From Gemmatimonadota bacterium (GTDB lineage: Bacteria; Gemmatimonadota; Gemmatimonadetes; Gemmatimonadales; Gemmatimonadaceae), in contig JADJAD010000001.1 in assembly GCA_016704465.1 (NCBI GenBank), positions 992,001 through 1,056,000 of the forward strand: a DNA stretch of 64,000 bases. The letters are read 5' to 3'. The position numbers were made by a program, and so were the translations under genes. The notes below the pieces were generated by a model. It searched no databases. It was not told the origin of the DNA and saw nothing but the letters and a program-made list of their open reading frames with translations. The first letter of the stretch is position 1. The number at the start of each line of letters is the position of its first letter. Below, piece by piece: positions 19,756-28,557 of this stretch.

Positions 19756-20733
19756 ATGACGCGAACCATCCAGTGCATCGATGCTCGAGCGGCAGCATCG
19801 CTCCCACTGCTCATGGTGCTGCTGACATCATGCGGGGCCGGCGCGACCGGCACGATCGACCCCTCGTCGGGGGGGGCGACCACGGGCGTCACGACCACTG
19901 CCGCCGTCGCCTGCCCGCTCAGCGGCAGCTACACGGGATCGTACGGCGCCGCCGGCACCATGACCGCCACCTGGGGCTGGACCTGCAACAGCACGACGCG
20001 CTCCCTGACGGGCAATGGCCTGCCAAACCATTCCGTGGGCGCCTTTCCCAACGTCGGCAACCCGAACCGGATCTCCGCGCAGTCGATCAGCGCATCCATG
20101 ACGCTCGCGCCGGCGCTCGGAACCACCACCACGATGGTCGGTGGCCCCGGCGGCGCCAGCGTGTACGCGCTGAACAGCGTGAAGTTCGACCCTGGAACCG
20201 CCGGGACCTGCCCGGGGAGCGCGACGAGGGCCTCGGACTGCGACCTCGCGATGGGACGCGACACCTGGCGCGTGGAGGCGCTGGGCCAGTCGGTGTTCAA
20301 CTTCGGCGTCGATGCCAACAACGCCCACGTGCAGCCGACCGGTGCGTATCACTATCACGGCATGCCCGAGGGGCTGTTGGCCAACGCCGGCGCCAGCGCG
20401 GCGAACCCGAAGATGGTGCTCGTCGGGTGGGCGTCCGACGGCTTCCCGGTCTACGCGCGCTACTGCTACAGCAACGCCGCGGAGGCCACCAGCGCGCTCA
20501 AGGTCTGCCGCGGGAGCTTCGTGCTCGACGCGACCGCCGACGCGGGGCGTCCTGCCACGTCCTTCGTGCCGTTAGGCGCCTTCGGCTCCGACTGGAACTA
20601 CTCGGCCGGCTCCGGTGACCTGGACCAGTGCAATGGGCGGACCGGCGTGACGCCGGAGTTCCCCAACGGCATCTACCATTACATGGCCACCGATTCGTAC
20701 CCGTACTTCAGTCGATGCCTGAGGGGGCGATGA
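19756..20733 (+). CDS. YHYH-domain lipoprotein
   Basis: The protein has 325 residues. The signal ends LLMVLLTSCG, a lipobox, so it should be membrane-anchored outside the cytoplasm. The YHYH family blocks are all present: AYHYHGMPEGLL, LVGWASDGFPVYARY, DLDQCNGRTGV and GIYHYMATDSYPYFSRCLRG. Family function is unknown; the His/Tyr/Cys-rich motifs suggest metal binding. Its TGA overlaps the ATG of the HupE-like gene (ATGA), so the two are translationally coupled. Confidence 0.87.
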   Translation: MTRTIQCIDARAAASLPLLMVLLTSCGAGATGTIDPSSGGATTGVTTTAAVACPLSGSYTGSYGAAGTMTATWGWTCNSTTRSLTGNGLPNHSVGAFPNVGNPNRISAQSISASMTLAPALGTTTTMVGGPGGASVYALNSVKFDPGTAGTCPGSATRASDCDLAMGRDTWRVEALGQSVFNFGVDANNAHVQPTGAYHYHGMPEGLLANAGASAANPKMVLVGWASDGFPVYARYCYSNAAEATSALKVCRGSFVLDATADAGRPATSFVPLGAFGSDWNYSAGSGDLDQCNGRTGVTPEFPNGIYHYMATDSYPYFSRCLRGR

Positions 20734-21830
20734 GCGACCACTCGCGGGGGCGTTGGTTCGCCATTGCCGCCGTGATGCTGTGCGGCGCCTTCAACACGGC
20801 GGAAGCACACCTGCTTCCCAAGCAGAACGCGACCATGAACATCGTCGGCAAGGCGGCGTTCTTCGTGGTGTCGGTCCCGGTCTCGGCGTTGGTCGACGTC
20901 GATGACGATCACAACGGGCTGCTCTCCCGTGCGGAAATGCAACGGCACACGGCGGAGATCCAGGTGCAGTTCGAGCGACGCTTCCACGTGTGGGACGCCG
21001 GGAATCCGGGCTCCGCGGCGTTCAGCTGGCTCGTGCCGCCACAGGACGACGCCGACCCGCACGACGCGGACTACGTCATCGTCCTGCACCGGGTGGACTT
21101 CGCCGCGGCCCCGATCGCCCCCTCCATGGAGACCGACCTGTTCGGAACCCGTTCGGGGGAGGAGCGCATGACGATCACGGCCACACGCGGACTGTCATCC
21201 GAGCTGGCGATCCTCGAGGCGGGAGCGGCCAGCCATACCTTCTTCCGCGGCTCGCTGGCGACCTTCACGGACTTCGCCCGCATCGGCATCGAGCACATCT
21301 GGGGTGGCGTGGATCACTTGCTGTTCCTGCTCACGATTGTCATTGCGGCTGCCGGATGGCGCTACTGGCTCGCCGTGGTCACCAGCTTCACCGTCGCGCA
21401 CAGCATCACCCTCACGCTCTCGGCGCTCGATCTCGTGCGAATTCCCTCGGCGATCGTTGAGCCGGGAATCGCGCTGAGCATCGTCGCCATGGCGCTGCTG
21501 AACGTCTGGGGGGGCGACACCGCGGCGCGACGCGTGCGCCGGTCGCGCGTCGGCGTGGTCTTCGCGTGCGGGCTCCTGCACGGCTTCGGCTTTGCAACGG
21601 CCGTCGGTATGGCGGCAGTCGACACCGGCAGCCGCATCGCCACCCTTGCCGGGTTCAACGTCGGGATCGAACTCGGGCAGTTCGCGTTTGTCGGAGCGGC
21701 GCTACTGTCGCTGGCCGTGATGACACTCCTGGGAGGAAAGGCGTTGGCCGCACGCGGGCCGCGATTCGCGTCGGCGGTGGCCGCCGTGGTGGGAATGGTC
21801 CTGCTGGCGCAGCGCGTTGCGACGGGCTGA
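20730..21830 (+). CDS. HupE/UreJ-type membrane protein with periplasmic EF-hand-like domain
   Basis: A 366-residue protein. Its signal peptide ends AEA-HLLPKQN. Residues ~27-180 form a soluble, probably periplasmic domain containing a canonical 12-residue EF-hand loop, DDDHNGLLSRAE (D58, D60, N62, G63, S66, E69). The C-terminal half has ~6 membrane helices with HupE/UreJ_2 blocks: GIEHIWGGVDHLLFLL, VEPGIALSIVAMALLNV, GLLHGFGFA and NVGIELGQFAF. HupE and UreJ are associated with nickel uptake; this two-domain version has no assigned substrate. It is coupled to the YHYH lipoprotein. Confidence 0.82.
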   Translation: MSDHSRGRWFAIAAVMLCGAFNTAEAHLLPKQNATMNIVGKAAFFVVSVPVSALVDVDDDHNGLLSRAEMQRHTAEIQVQFERRFHVWDAGNPGSAAFSWLVPPQDDADPHDADYVIVLHRVDFAAAPIAPSMETDLFGTRSGEERMTITATRGLSSELAILEAGAASHTFFRGSLATFTDFARIGIEHIWGGVDHLLFLLTIVIAAAGWRYWLAVVTSFTVAHSITLTLSALDLVRIPSAIVEPGIALSIVAMALLNVWGGDTAARRVRRSRVGVVFACGLLHGFGFATAVGMAAVDTGSRIATLAGFNVGIELGQFAFVGAALLSLAVMTLLGGKALAARGPRFASAVAAVVGMVLLAQRVATG

Positions 21831-21955
21831 CGTGGACTGCTCCCGGAACGGCAATGAGCAGGACGTGCCTGGCCACCGGCGCACATAGCGCGCGCATAGC
21901 GGCCAGGTCGTGCCCGAACTCTCGGCTCACCCATACGGCGCGGGCGATTCCGCGT

Positions 21956-22444
21956 TCACATCCACGGCTCATCTGCCGACGGCCCGTAGATGCTCGGCAC
22001 CATGGCTCCCATCCCGCGCAGGTAGGTCGAAAGCTGGCCGCGATGGTGGATCGTGTCGTGCAGCATGAACCAGCACAACTGCGCCACCGACAGTTCCCCG
22101 GGCTGTTTCGGCCCGACGAAGAACATCACCTTGGCGTCCAACCGCGCATCCGTGGCGATCGCGATCGCGTTCTCCACCGCCTGCGTGCTGGCGTCGAACG
22201 CCGATTGCACCTCTTCGAGCGTCGGAGGCGCCGGCGGAAAGTTCGGCGGCCACTGCCACTGGTCTGCGAGTGCCGCCGCGATTCCACCCTGGCCAAGCGT
22301 GAAGATGAAGGAGAGCTCGCGCGCCGTCTTCACGTTGGGAAACGGTCGGTAGTCGCCCTGGTCGGCGGGAATCGCGTGCAGCACCTTGCGGGTGGTCGCA
22401 TTCTCCTGCTTCCACACCCGGGCGAATTGCTGGAGTGCGCTCAT
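21956..22444 (-). CDS. DinB-family protein
   Basis: The protein has 162 residues and starts at MSALQQFARVWKQEN. DinB hallmarks include MLHDTIHHRGQLSTYLRGMG with the metal-binding His residues and an N-terminal helix with TRKVLHAIP. Its ATG overlaps the stop codon of the SRPBCC gene (ATGA), making it third in an ArsR-SRPBCC-DinB operon. Its enzymatic role is unknown. Confidence 0.88.
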   Translation of the reverse strand: MSALQQFARVWKQENATTRKVLHAIPADQGDYRPFPNVKTARELSFIFTLGQGGIAAALADQWQWPPNFPPAPPTLEEVQSAFDASTQAVENAIAIATDARLDAKVMFFVGPKQPGELSVAQLCWFMLHDTIHHRGQLSTYLRGMGAMVPSIYGPSADEPWM

Positions 22445-22905
22445 GTTGCTGCTCCTTGATAGGTGGTGACCAGCTTGTCGAGGATGGCGATCCAACCCTT
22501 CTCGTGATTGGCACGCTCGGTGGCGTCGGCGATTGCGTGCGTGATCACCACTTCGGTGGCGTCACCACGCTCGAGGAACTCGATTGTCACCGTGCTCTCC
22601 TTCACGACATGATCGCCATCCCACCCCCAGCTGTAGACGAGCTTGTTGGGCGGGTCCACGAGTTGATAGACACCACTCACCCGATGCTCCTTCCCGTCCG
22701 GCTCGCGCATGTGAATGCGGAACCGGCCGCCGACGCGCAGGTCGACTTCGGCGAGCGAGACCGTGAGCGGCCCAGGTGCGTGCCAACGCGTCAGCTCTTC
22801 GGCCGTCGTCCACGCGTCGAAGACGCGCTGCTGCCGTGCGCGGATGGTGCGGCGGACCTGGACCGTCGGGATGTCTTTGACTTCGGGTCCGCTGTTGGTG
22901 GCCAT
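22441..22905 (-). CDS. SRPBCC / AHSA1-type START-fold protein
   Basis: A 154-residue protein. GGAGG four bases before ATG 22905 fixes the start. The AHSA1 pattern is clear: VQVRRTIRARQQRVFDAWTT, EVDLRVGGRFRIHM, GVYQLVDPPNKLVYSW, and the final helix EKGWIAILDKLVTTY. Together with an upstream ArsR regulator this is a very common operon type in which the START protein is the regulated product. The ligand is unknown. Confidence 0.88.
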   Translation of the reverse strand: MATNSGPEVKDIPTVQVRRTIRARQQRVFDAWTTAEELTRWHAPGPLTVSLAEVDLRVGGRFRIHMREPDGKEHRVSGVYQLVDPPNKLVYSWGWDGDHVVKESTVTIEFLERGDATEVVITHAIADATERANHEKGWIAILDKLVTTYQGAAT

Positions 22906-23267
22906 GGGGCCTCCGGGGTTGGGGGGGACGTGCCATCCGGATGGGACGCATCTTCGAGGTAGCGCGCGAGCTGCTCCAGCTCCGACTCCCAGAAGTGTCG
23001 ATACCGCGCGATCCACTCCAGCGCCGAGCGCATCGGTTCGGGGGTGATGCGTGCGCGACGCACGCGCCCCTGCCGCTCGACGGTCGCCAGCCCCGCGCGC
23101 TGGAGCACGCGCACGTGCTTCGAGACCGCGGGGAGCGACATGTCGAATCGGGAGGCAAGCTCGCCGATGGTGCGTTCCCCGCGCCCCAGGCGCGTCAGGA
23201 TCTCGCGACGGGTCGGGTCGGCGAGCGCGGAGAAGGTGGCGTCGAGCGACTGCGCTGAGTAAACCAT
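22791..23267 (-). CDS. ArsR-family winged-helix repressor
   Basis: 158 residues from ATG 23267. The first ~100 form the ArsR winged helix: LDATFSALADPTRREILTRLGRG, the recognition helix MSLPAVSKHVRVLQRAGLAT, and the wing VERQGRVRRARITP. The metal-binding CxC of classic ArsR is absent, as in the SRPBCC-linked subgroup. The tail past PDGTSPPTPEAP is low-complexity Ser/Arg and lies in the alternate frame of the SRPBCC gene, a 115-base overlap, so it may be dispensable. The start codon sits within a perfect 20-bp palindrome that is the likely operator. Confidence 0.85.
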   Translation of the reverse strand: MVYSAQSLDATFSALADPTRREILTRLGRGERTIGELASRFDMSLPAVSKHVRVLQRAGLATVERQGRVRRARITPEPMRSALEWIARYRHFWESELEQLARYLEDASHPDGTSPPTPEAPWPPTADPKSKTSRRSRSAAPSAHGSSASSTRGRRPKS

Positions 23268-23277
23268 ATGGTTTACT
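23258..23277. promoter_or_regulatory. Perfect 20-bp palindrome over ArsR start codon
   Basis: AGTAAACCATATGGTTTACT is its own reverse complement, and the central CATATG supplies the ArsR ATG. It is strongly AT-rich in a GC-rich region. Position and symmetry suit an autoregulatory ArsR-dimer operator, where binding would block transcription through the start. Confidence 0.75.
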
Positions 23278-23393
23278 ATGGGGGTCTTTCCGCTATGTGT
23301 CAAGCAGCGCCGAAGGACTCGACGCCACGTGCGCGCGTCTGCATGGTCTCGGCGCGCGCTGCACCACATGTCATCGCCAGCAGGAAGAGCCCC

Positions 23394-23807
23394 ATGACCG
23401 CACGTCCACGACTGGCCGCATTCGTGTCACCCGTTCTGGCGACGCTGGTCTTCTGGATCCTGCTCGCCGGTATGGAGCCACGGCTCGCGCGCAACCCATT
23501 CGTCGGCAACGGGCGCGTCGGCAGCTTCGTCCTGTTGGTGCTCATCAGCCTTCCGATGGCCTATTCCGGCGCGGCGCTGTTCGCCTTCCCGTTCTACCTC
23601 GTGCTGAAGCGACTTGGCTGGCTCACCCGCGTATCGGTGGTTCTGCTTGGCGCGGCCTACGGACTCGTGGTCGCCACCGCCGCATTCTCGTTCCGCGAAA
23701 TCATGCGGACACCGACCCTCGGCGCGCTTGCGGTCGTCGCGGGAGGCGTCGGCGGTATCTGGTACGCTTTCTTCGGAATGGCTGGAGGCCATTCGCCAGA
23801 GACCTGA
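23394..23807 (+). CDS. Small integral membrane protein of unknown function
   Basis: A 137-residue protein with AGGAAGAG before ATG 23394. Four hydrophobic segments are visible: LAAFVSPVLATLVFWILLAG, VGSFVLLVLISLPMAYSGAALF, VSVVLLGAAYGLVVATAAF and ALAVVAGGVGGIWYAFFG. There are no catalytic or binding motifs and I do not recognise the family. It is divergent from the ArsR operon, so the palindrome at 23258 could also affect it. Confidence 0.7.
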   Translation: MTARPRLAAFVSPVLATLVFWILLAGMEPRLARNPFVGNGRVGSFVLLVLISLPMAYSGAALFAFPFYLVLKRLGWLTRVSVVLLGAAYGLVVATAAFSFREIMRTPTLGALAVVAGGVGGIWYAFFGMAGGHSPET

Positions 23808-23916
23808 CGGTCGCCGTGCAGTTCGCGGCGCGATACGTGGCGCGGCGCGTGGTGGAGTGCGAGGTGGAGTGCCAGATGGGGTGCGCGGTGCGGGAGATGG
23901 CTGTGCGTTCGGGCAC

Positions 23917-24912
23917 CTAACGCTCGACCATCTCCGACCTGCCCGACCGCGCCGACCGATAGAGCGCGTCGATCACCGCCATGTTCGCCGCAGCCTCGCT
24001 CGCCGAATATCGAAGCACCGTACGCCCGAGGACCGCATCCGCGAAGTGCTCGACCATCAGTACGTATTCGTTGGCGCCATCGAAGCCGCGCGACGTTGTC
24101 GCGCCGGCGCGGCGTTCGGTCAGCTCCACCGCACCAACGCCCGGAAGGAACGCGTCTTCCATGGTGGCACTCGCCTCCGCTCCTGCCACCTCTGCCACTT
24201 CGCGCCGATCTGCCGACAGCGAACAGTCGAAGTGCGCGTGCAGTCCGCTGGCAAAGCGCAGAGCCCCGGTCAGCTCCAGGTCCACGCCGGTCTCCCCCCA
24301 GTTGGCCCACGCCTGCACCTCGACCGGCTCGGCGGCTGCCAGCGTGCGACTCACGTTCACGCAGTAGCACCCCACGTCCATGAGCGCGCCGCCGCCCAGC
24401 GCCGGGTCGAAGCGGATGTTGTCGGGGCGCGACAGGCGGAAGGTGAAGGCGCTCCGCACAGCCCGCAGCGTGCCCAGCGTTCCGTCGGCCGCCAGCTGCA
24501 CCAGCGCCTCGGTCCGCGGATGAAAGCGATGCATGAACGCCTCCATCAGCAGCCGACCGCTGGATTTTGCGGCCGCCTCCATGTCGCGGCACTCCGCAGC
24601 GTTGAGGGCCAGCGGCTTCTCACACAGCACGTGCTTGCCCTGCTCCAGCGCGCGGATCGTCCACTCGCGGTGCATGGAGTTGGGGAGCGGGATGTACACC
24701 GCATCGATCTCGGGATCGGCCAGCAGCGACTCGTAGCTCCCGTGCGCGCGCGGGATGCCGTGGGCCTCGGCGAAGGCGCGCGCTCGTGCCTCGTCGCGGC
24801 TGGCGACGGCCAGCAGGCGCCCGTTGCCCGAGGCCTGGATGGCGGGATTCACGGCGACGCGGCCGATGTTGGCGGTGCTGAGGACGCCCCATCGGAGCGT
24901 GGGGATGTTCAT
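23917..24912 (-). CDS. Gfo/Idh/MocA-family NAD(P)-dependent oxidoreductase
   Basis: A 331-residue protein with AAGGAAA upstream of ATG 24912. The N-terminal Rossmann domain (MNIPTLRWGVLSTANIGR, AVASRDEARARAFAEAHG, VYIPLPNSMH) is followed by the family EKP motif CEKPLALN (E98-P100). The C-terminal alpha/beta domain includes GGGALMDVGCYCVNVSR. It resembles dehydrogenases and dimerising members acting on sugars or inositol, but the substrate is unknown. It is a single gene, ending at a TAG within one copy of the CGTTAGGY motif. Confidence 0.9.
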   Translation of the reverse strand: MNIPTLRWGVLSTANIGRVAVNPAIQASGNGRLLAVASRDEARARAFAEAHGIPRAHGSYESLLADPEIDAVYIPLPNSMHREWTIRALEQGKHVLCEKPLALNAAECRDMEAAAKSSGRLLMEAFMHRFHPRTEALVQLAADGTLGTLRAVRSAFTFRLSRPDNIRFDPALGGGALMDVGCYCVNVSRTLAAAEPVEVQAWANWGETGVDLELTGALRFASGLHAHFDCSLSADRREVAEVAGAEASATMEDAFLPGVGAVELTERRAGATTSRGFDGANEYVLMVEHFADAVLGRTVLRYSASEAAANMAVIDALYRSARSGRSEMVER

Positions 24913-25154
24913 CGGAGTTTCCTTGGTGGAACGACAAGACATGGTGCCTTCCCGCCAATGTATGGAGCAGAGAGCCTGGGGGAAGCCGAGAGGCGTTAGG
25001 CGTGGACATGGCGTGTCCGTCATCCGTTGTGCGCGTGGGCGAGCACGCGGTGACTCCAGCCCATGGCGGGACGGCCCCACTCGACCGATCTTCGTAGCTG
25101 CGCCTTCGCCCCGACGCGCTACTCGCGACCCTTCCCACACCCCAGGAGCACGCC

Positions 25155-25880
25155 GTGTCCGGGACGACTCCCAACCTCCCCGAACCCGCAAGGCGCTTCA
25201 CCGATCAGGAGGTGGCGCTCGTTCTCCAACGTGCCGCCGAGATCGAGGAGCGCCGAGCGACGACGGCGCCGGCACGCGGGCTCACGGTCGGCGAATTGCG
25301 CGACATTGCCCGAGACGTGGGCCTCAGCCCCGACGTGATCGACGAGGCGATCCGGACGATGCAGGTCGGCGGACGCGCGCCCACCCGCTCGCTGCTCGGT
25401 GCGCCGCTCTCCCACAAGCTGGTGCGCGGCGTGCCCGGCGTGCTGGGCGAGGAGTCGATGCAGTCCCTGATTCGGCTGCTCGAAGAACAGGTCGAGGTCA
25501 CCGGAACGGTCACGCAGGCGCTCGGCACGGTGCGGTGGACCAGCGTTGGCCGAGGACACAAGTTCGATCGTACGACGCAGGTCTCCTTTTCCGCCAACGC
25601 GGCGGAGACGCAGATACAGGTCGTGCAGCGCTATCCCTCCTCGATCCGCGCCATCCTGCATCTCGTCCCCGGGCTGTGGGGCGGTGCCATCGGTGGAGCG
25701 GTGGTGGCCTCTGCGAACGTGGGCGGGCTGGCGGCGCTGGGCGTTGCGGTAGTGTCGGTGGCGGGCGGCGCCGCCATCGGGCGCGCCATCTGGGCGCTGC
25801 TCTCGCGACGCAACGCGGCCCAGGTGCAACGCATCGCCCACGATCTCGCCGAGGCGGCGCGGGACCTGCCGGTCCGGTAG
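25155..25880 (+). CDS. Unknown protein with helical N-domain and two Gly/Ala-rich membrane segments
   Basis: 241 residues from GTG 25155, seven bases after AGGAG. The N-terminal ~70 residues are helical: FTDQEVALVLQRAAEIEERR, then LTVGELRDIARDVGLSPDVIDEAIRTM. A central soluble region follows, then two Gly/Ala/Val-rich membrane helices at ~170-215. The end is basic and amphipathic. There is no known catalytic motif. From memory, similar N-terminal segments occur in Gemmatimonadota proteins next to kinases. The gene converges with a Ser/Thr kinase, 91 bases away. Confidence 0.7.
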   Translation: MSGTTPNLPEPARRFTDQEVALVLQRAAEIEERRATTAPARGLTVGELRDIARDVGLSPDVIDEAIRTMQVGGRAPTRSLLGAPLSHKLVRGVPGVLGEESMQSLIRLLEEQVEVTGTVTQALGTVRWTSVGRGHKFDRTTQVSFSANAAETQIQVVQRYPSSIRAILHLVPGLWGGAIGGAVVASANVGGLAALGVAVVSVAGGAAIGRAIWALLSRRNAAQVQRIAHDLAEAARDLPVR

Positions 25881-25971
25881 ACGCGCAGGCATCCGTCACG
25901 GTCCGGTAGGCAGTGACCGCGCCTTGCCTTGGTGAAGGCGACAAAGCCTGGGACGACCGGACTGGTCGCGG

Positions 25972-28557
25972 CTATGGGCTCTTGGCGAACGTCGCAGCTG
26001 TCTGCGGTCCGGTTGTCGCTTCCCCCAGCGCCAACCGAAACGTCCTTGCCTCCGCTTCTCGACCGTCGGCAGCCAAGCGCTCGGCCAGCACCCGCGCGCC
26101 GAAGGCACTTGTCGGGTGCCGCACCCCGCGCTGGTCGACCCAGCGTCGATACGTCTCGACGAGCAGCGCCTCCCCATCGCGCACCCGGCCGAGTCGCCAC
26201 AGGAGGTCTCCGCGATAGAAGCGTGCACGCGCCACCATGGCGTTCCGGAGCCCCAGCAGGCGCGCGTACTCCACCTCGACACCACGCATCAGCGCTTCCG
26301 CCCCGGCGAGATCGCCCGCGCGGTCCGCGACTCGCGCCAGCCCCTCCATGCCGGTCGCCAAGTTGAGCGCGTCGACGCCAACGATTGAGCGTCGCACCTC
26401 CAGCCCCTCTGCGGCTCGTGCCGTCGCCTCGGTATGCCTCCCGGCGCGCGACAGGTTCTCGCCGTAGGTTAGCAGCGCGTCGGATAAGAGGAGTTGTCCT
26501 GCAGGATGAATTGCACGCAGCAGGGTGACGGCGTGTTCGAAGCGAGCTTCGCCCCCGGCCGCCTGCCCGCTGCGCCACTCGACGTCGGCGAGCAACTGCT
26601 GTAACTCGGCGACATTCAGGTGCGTCGGTCCCAACCGCTCCTCGAAGATCGAGAGGGCGTTGCGGTACAGTCGTTCGGCGCGTGCGAGCGAATCTGCGAC
26701 CTCTGCCAGTTCTGCGAGCGACAACAGCTGCTGCGCGTACTCGAGATCGGTACGCGGAGGCCCCTGCGCTCGAAGACCCTCCCATTCGTCGAACACCAGC
26801 TGCGCCTCGGCATACGCGCCTCGGCGGTGCAGGACGACGGCCAGGCTGTAGCGCACGTCGAGGGTGTTCGCGGCGCCATCGCCGTCCACCGCGGTCAGCG
26901 CGTCCAGTGCCTGTCGATGGTTGGCCTCGGCCTGGGGCAGGTTGCCCTCATCCAGCTCCAGTCGGCCGAGCAATGCGAGCAGCTCGCCGACGCGACGTGC
27001 TCCCGCGCCCTGTTGCGGGACTGGGCGCAGCTGTTGCAGCTGTCGTTGCAGCGCCAGTGCGCGCGTGAGGTTTCGTCGCGCCGAGTCGGCCGCTCCGAGG
27101 TCACGCTGGATCCGGCCGATGACCTGCAGCAACTCGGCCTGGATCTCTGGCTGCCGGGCGAGCGAGTCGACGCGGCCGGATCCACGCGCGAGCAGGGTGC
27201 GTGCTGATACGGTATCGCTGGCCGGCTGCCGTGGATCGGTTGCGCGAAAGAGGGAGAGCATGAAGTCGGTGACCTCTTGGGCCCTGGAGCGCTCTTCCGT
27301 GGCGGTCGCAAGCGCTCGCGCGATGCGCTGACGGCTGGCGAGCAGGGTGTGCACGTAACCAACCGCCGAGAGCAGCAACAGCGCAGCGACCCCGATCGGA
27401 ACCGCATGGCGCGTGACGCGGCGGCGCCAGCGATAGGCCCGGCTCCCCGCACGCGCCGAGACGGGCTCGTGCGCCCGATACCGCCGCACATCGGCGGCAA
27501 GGTCCGACACACCTTGGTAGCGCGCGGCCGGCGACCATCGCAGGGCCTTCAGGACGATGGCGTCGAGGTCGCCCGCGAGCGCGCGCACGTGCACGGACGG
27601 CGGGCTGGGATCCTCACTCACTCGCGACTCGAGAGCGGCACCTCGAGTGAATGCCCGCGCCCCCGTGAGCAACTCGTACAGGAGCGCACCAAGCTGGAAG
27701 ACGTCGGTGGCGGCGGTCAGCGTGCCACCGGAGCGCTGTTCAGGCGCAGCGTACTCCGGGGTCAGCCAGCCACTGCGCGTGGTGACCGCTCCGGATCCGG
27801 CGTGGTCCAGGAGCTTCGCGATCCCGAAGTCAAGCAACTTCACCCGCCCGTCGGTCCCGACAATCACGTTGGACGGCTTGATGTCGCGGTGCAGGATCAG
27901 CTGCCGGTGGGACGCCTCAACTCCCTCGGTCACCGCGAGAAACAGGCTGAGTCGCGCGTCGATGGAGAGCCCTCGCTCGCTGCAGTACTGCAACAGCGGC
28001 TTGCCATCGACGAATTCGAGCACGAGATACGGCCGACCCTCGGCTGTGCAGCCGGAGTCGAGCAGCCGGGCGACGTTCGGGTGATCGAGCTCCGAGAGCA
28101 CGCGCCGTTCGAGCCGGAATCGATCGTGGTCGGAGGCAGAGTCGAGGTCGGCTCGCAATACCTTGATCGCCACCGATTGCGCGAAGGCTCCATCGGTGCG
28201 GTGGGTAAGGAAGACGCGCGACATACCGCCGCGCCCGATCTCGCGCTCGACTCGCCATGCCCCGAGCTGCGCACCCACCACCGGGTCGTCGCCGGGCGTA
28301 TCCGGAATGGGATCGCGCAGGGCGTCTGCAACCAGCGTCCCCATCCATTCGCCTTGAACGGCTTGCTGCAGGCGGTGAGACTCGGTCGCGGTCGAGAGGA
28401 GTGCCTCGACCCGTCGCTGGAGCGCCTCGTCGCCCGCACACGCTGCAGCCACTACCGCGGGCCACTGGTCCCGGGCGCTGCCGTGAATGCGGTCGAGCAC
28501 GGCTTCGATGCGCGTCCACTCGGCCGCCGACGGGGTGACGTGCGCGCGGTCAGGCAT
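25972..28557 (-). CDS. Membrane Ser/Thr protein kinase with TPR-like C-terminus
   Basis: 861 residues from MPDRAHVTPS. The kinase domain spans ~100-365: glycine loop IGRGGMSRVFL, ATP-binding Lys in VAIKVLR (K132), catalytic HRDIKPSN (H223-R224-D225), DFGIAKL (D243) and the activation/APE region TPEYAAPEQ. One membrane helix (VPIGVAALLLLSAVGYVHTL) lies at ~385-405. The remaining ~450 residues are Ala/Leu/Arg-rich helical repeats of TPR type, probably extracytoplasmic. The first ~95 residues are a helical pre-domain. It overlaps the upstream sigma factor by 8 bases, so the two form an operon. Confidence 0.9.
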   Translation of the reverse strand: MPDRAHVTPSAAEWTRIEAVLDRIHGSARDQWPAVVAAACAGDEALQRRVEALLSTATESHRLQQAVQGEWMGTLVADALRDPIPDTPGDDPVVGAQLGAWRVEREIGRGGMSRVFLTHRTDGAFAQSVAIKVLRADLDSASDHDRFRLERRVLSELDHPNVARLLDSGCTAEGRPYLVLEFVDGKPLLQYCSERGLSIDARLSLFLAVTEGVEASHRQLILHRDIKPSNVIVGTDGRVKLLDFGIAKLLDHAGSGAVTTRSGWLTPEYAAPEQRSGGTLTAATDVFQLGALLYELLTGARAFTRGAALESRVSEDPSPPSVHVRALAGDLDAIVLKALRWSPAARYQGVSDLAADVRRYRAHEPVSARAGSRAYRWRRRVTRHAVPIGVAALLLLSAVGYVHTLLASRQRIARALATATEERSRAQEVTDFMLSLFRATDPRQPASDTVSARTLLARGSGRVDSLARQPEIQAELLQVIGRIQRDLGAADSARRNLTRALALQRQLQQLRPVPQQGAGARRVGELLALLGRLELDEGNLPQAEANHRQALDALTAVDGDGAANTLDVRYSLAVVLHRRGAYAEAQLVFDEWEGLRAQGPPRTDLEYAQQLLSLAELAEVADSLARAERLYRNALSIFEERLGPTHLNVAELQQLLADVEWRSGQAAGGEARFEHAVTLLRAIHPAGQLLLSDALLTYGENLSRAGRHTEATARAAEGLEVRRSIVGVDALNLATGMEGLARVADRAGDLAGAEALMRGVEVEYARLLGLRNAMVARARFYRGDLLWRLGRVRDGEALLVETYRRWVDQRGVRHPTSAFGARVLAERLAADGREAEARTFRLALGEATTGPQTAATFAKSP

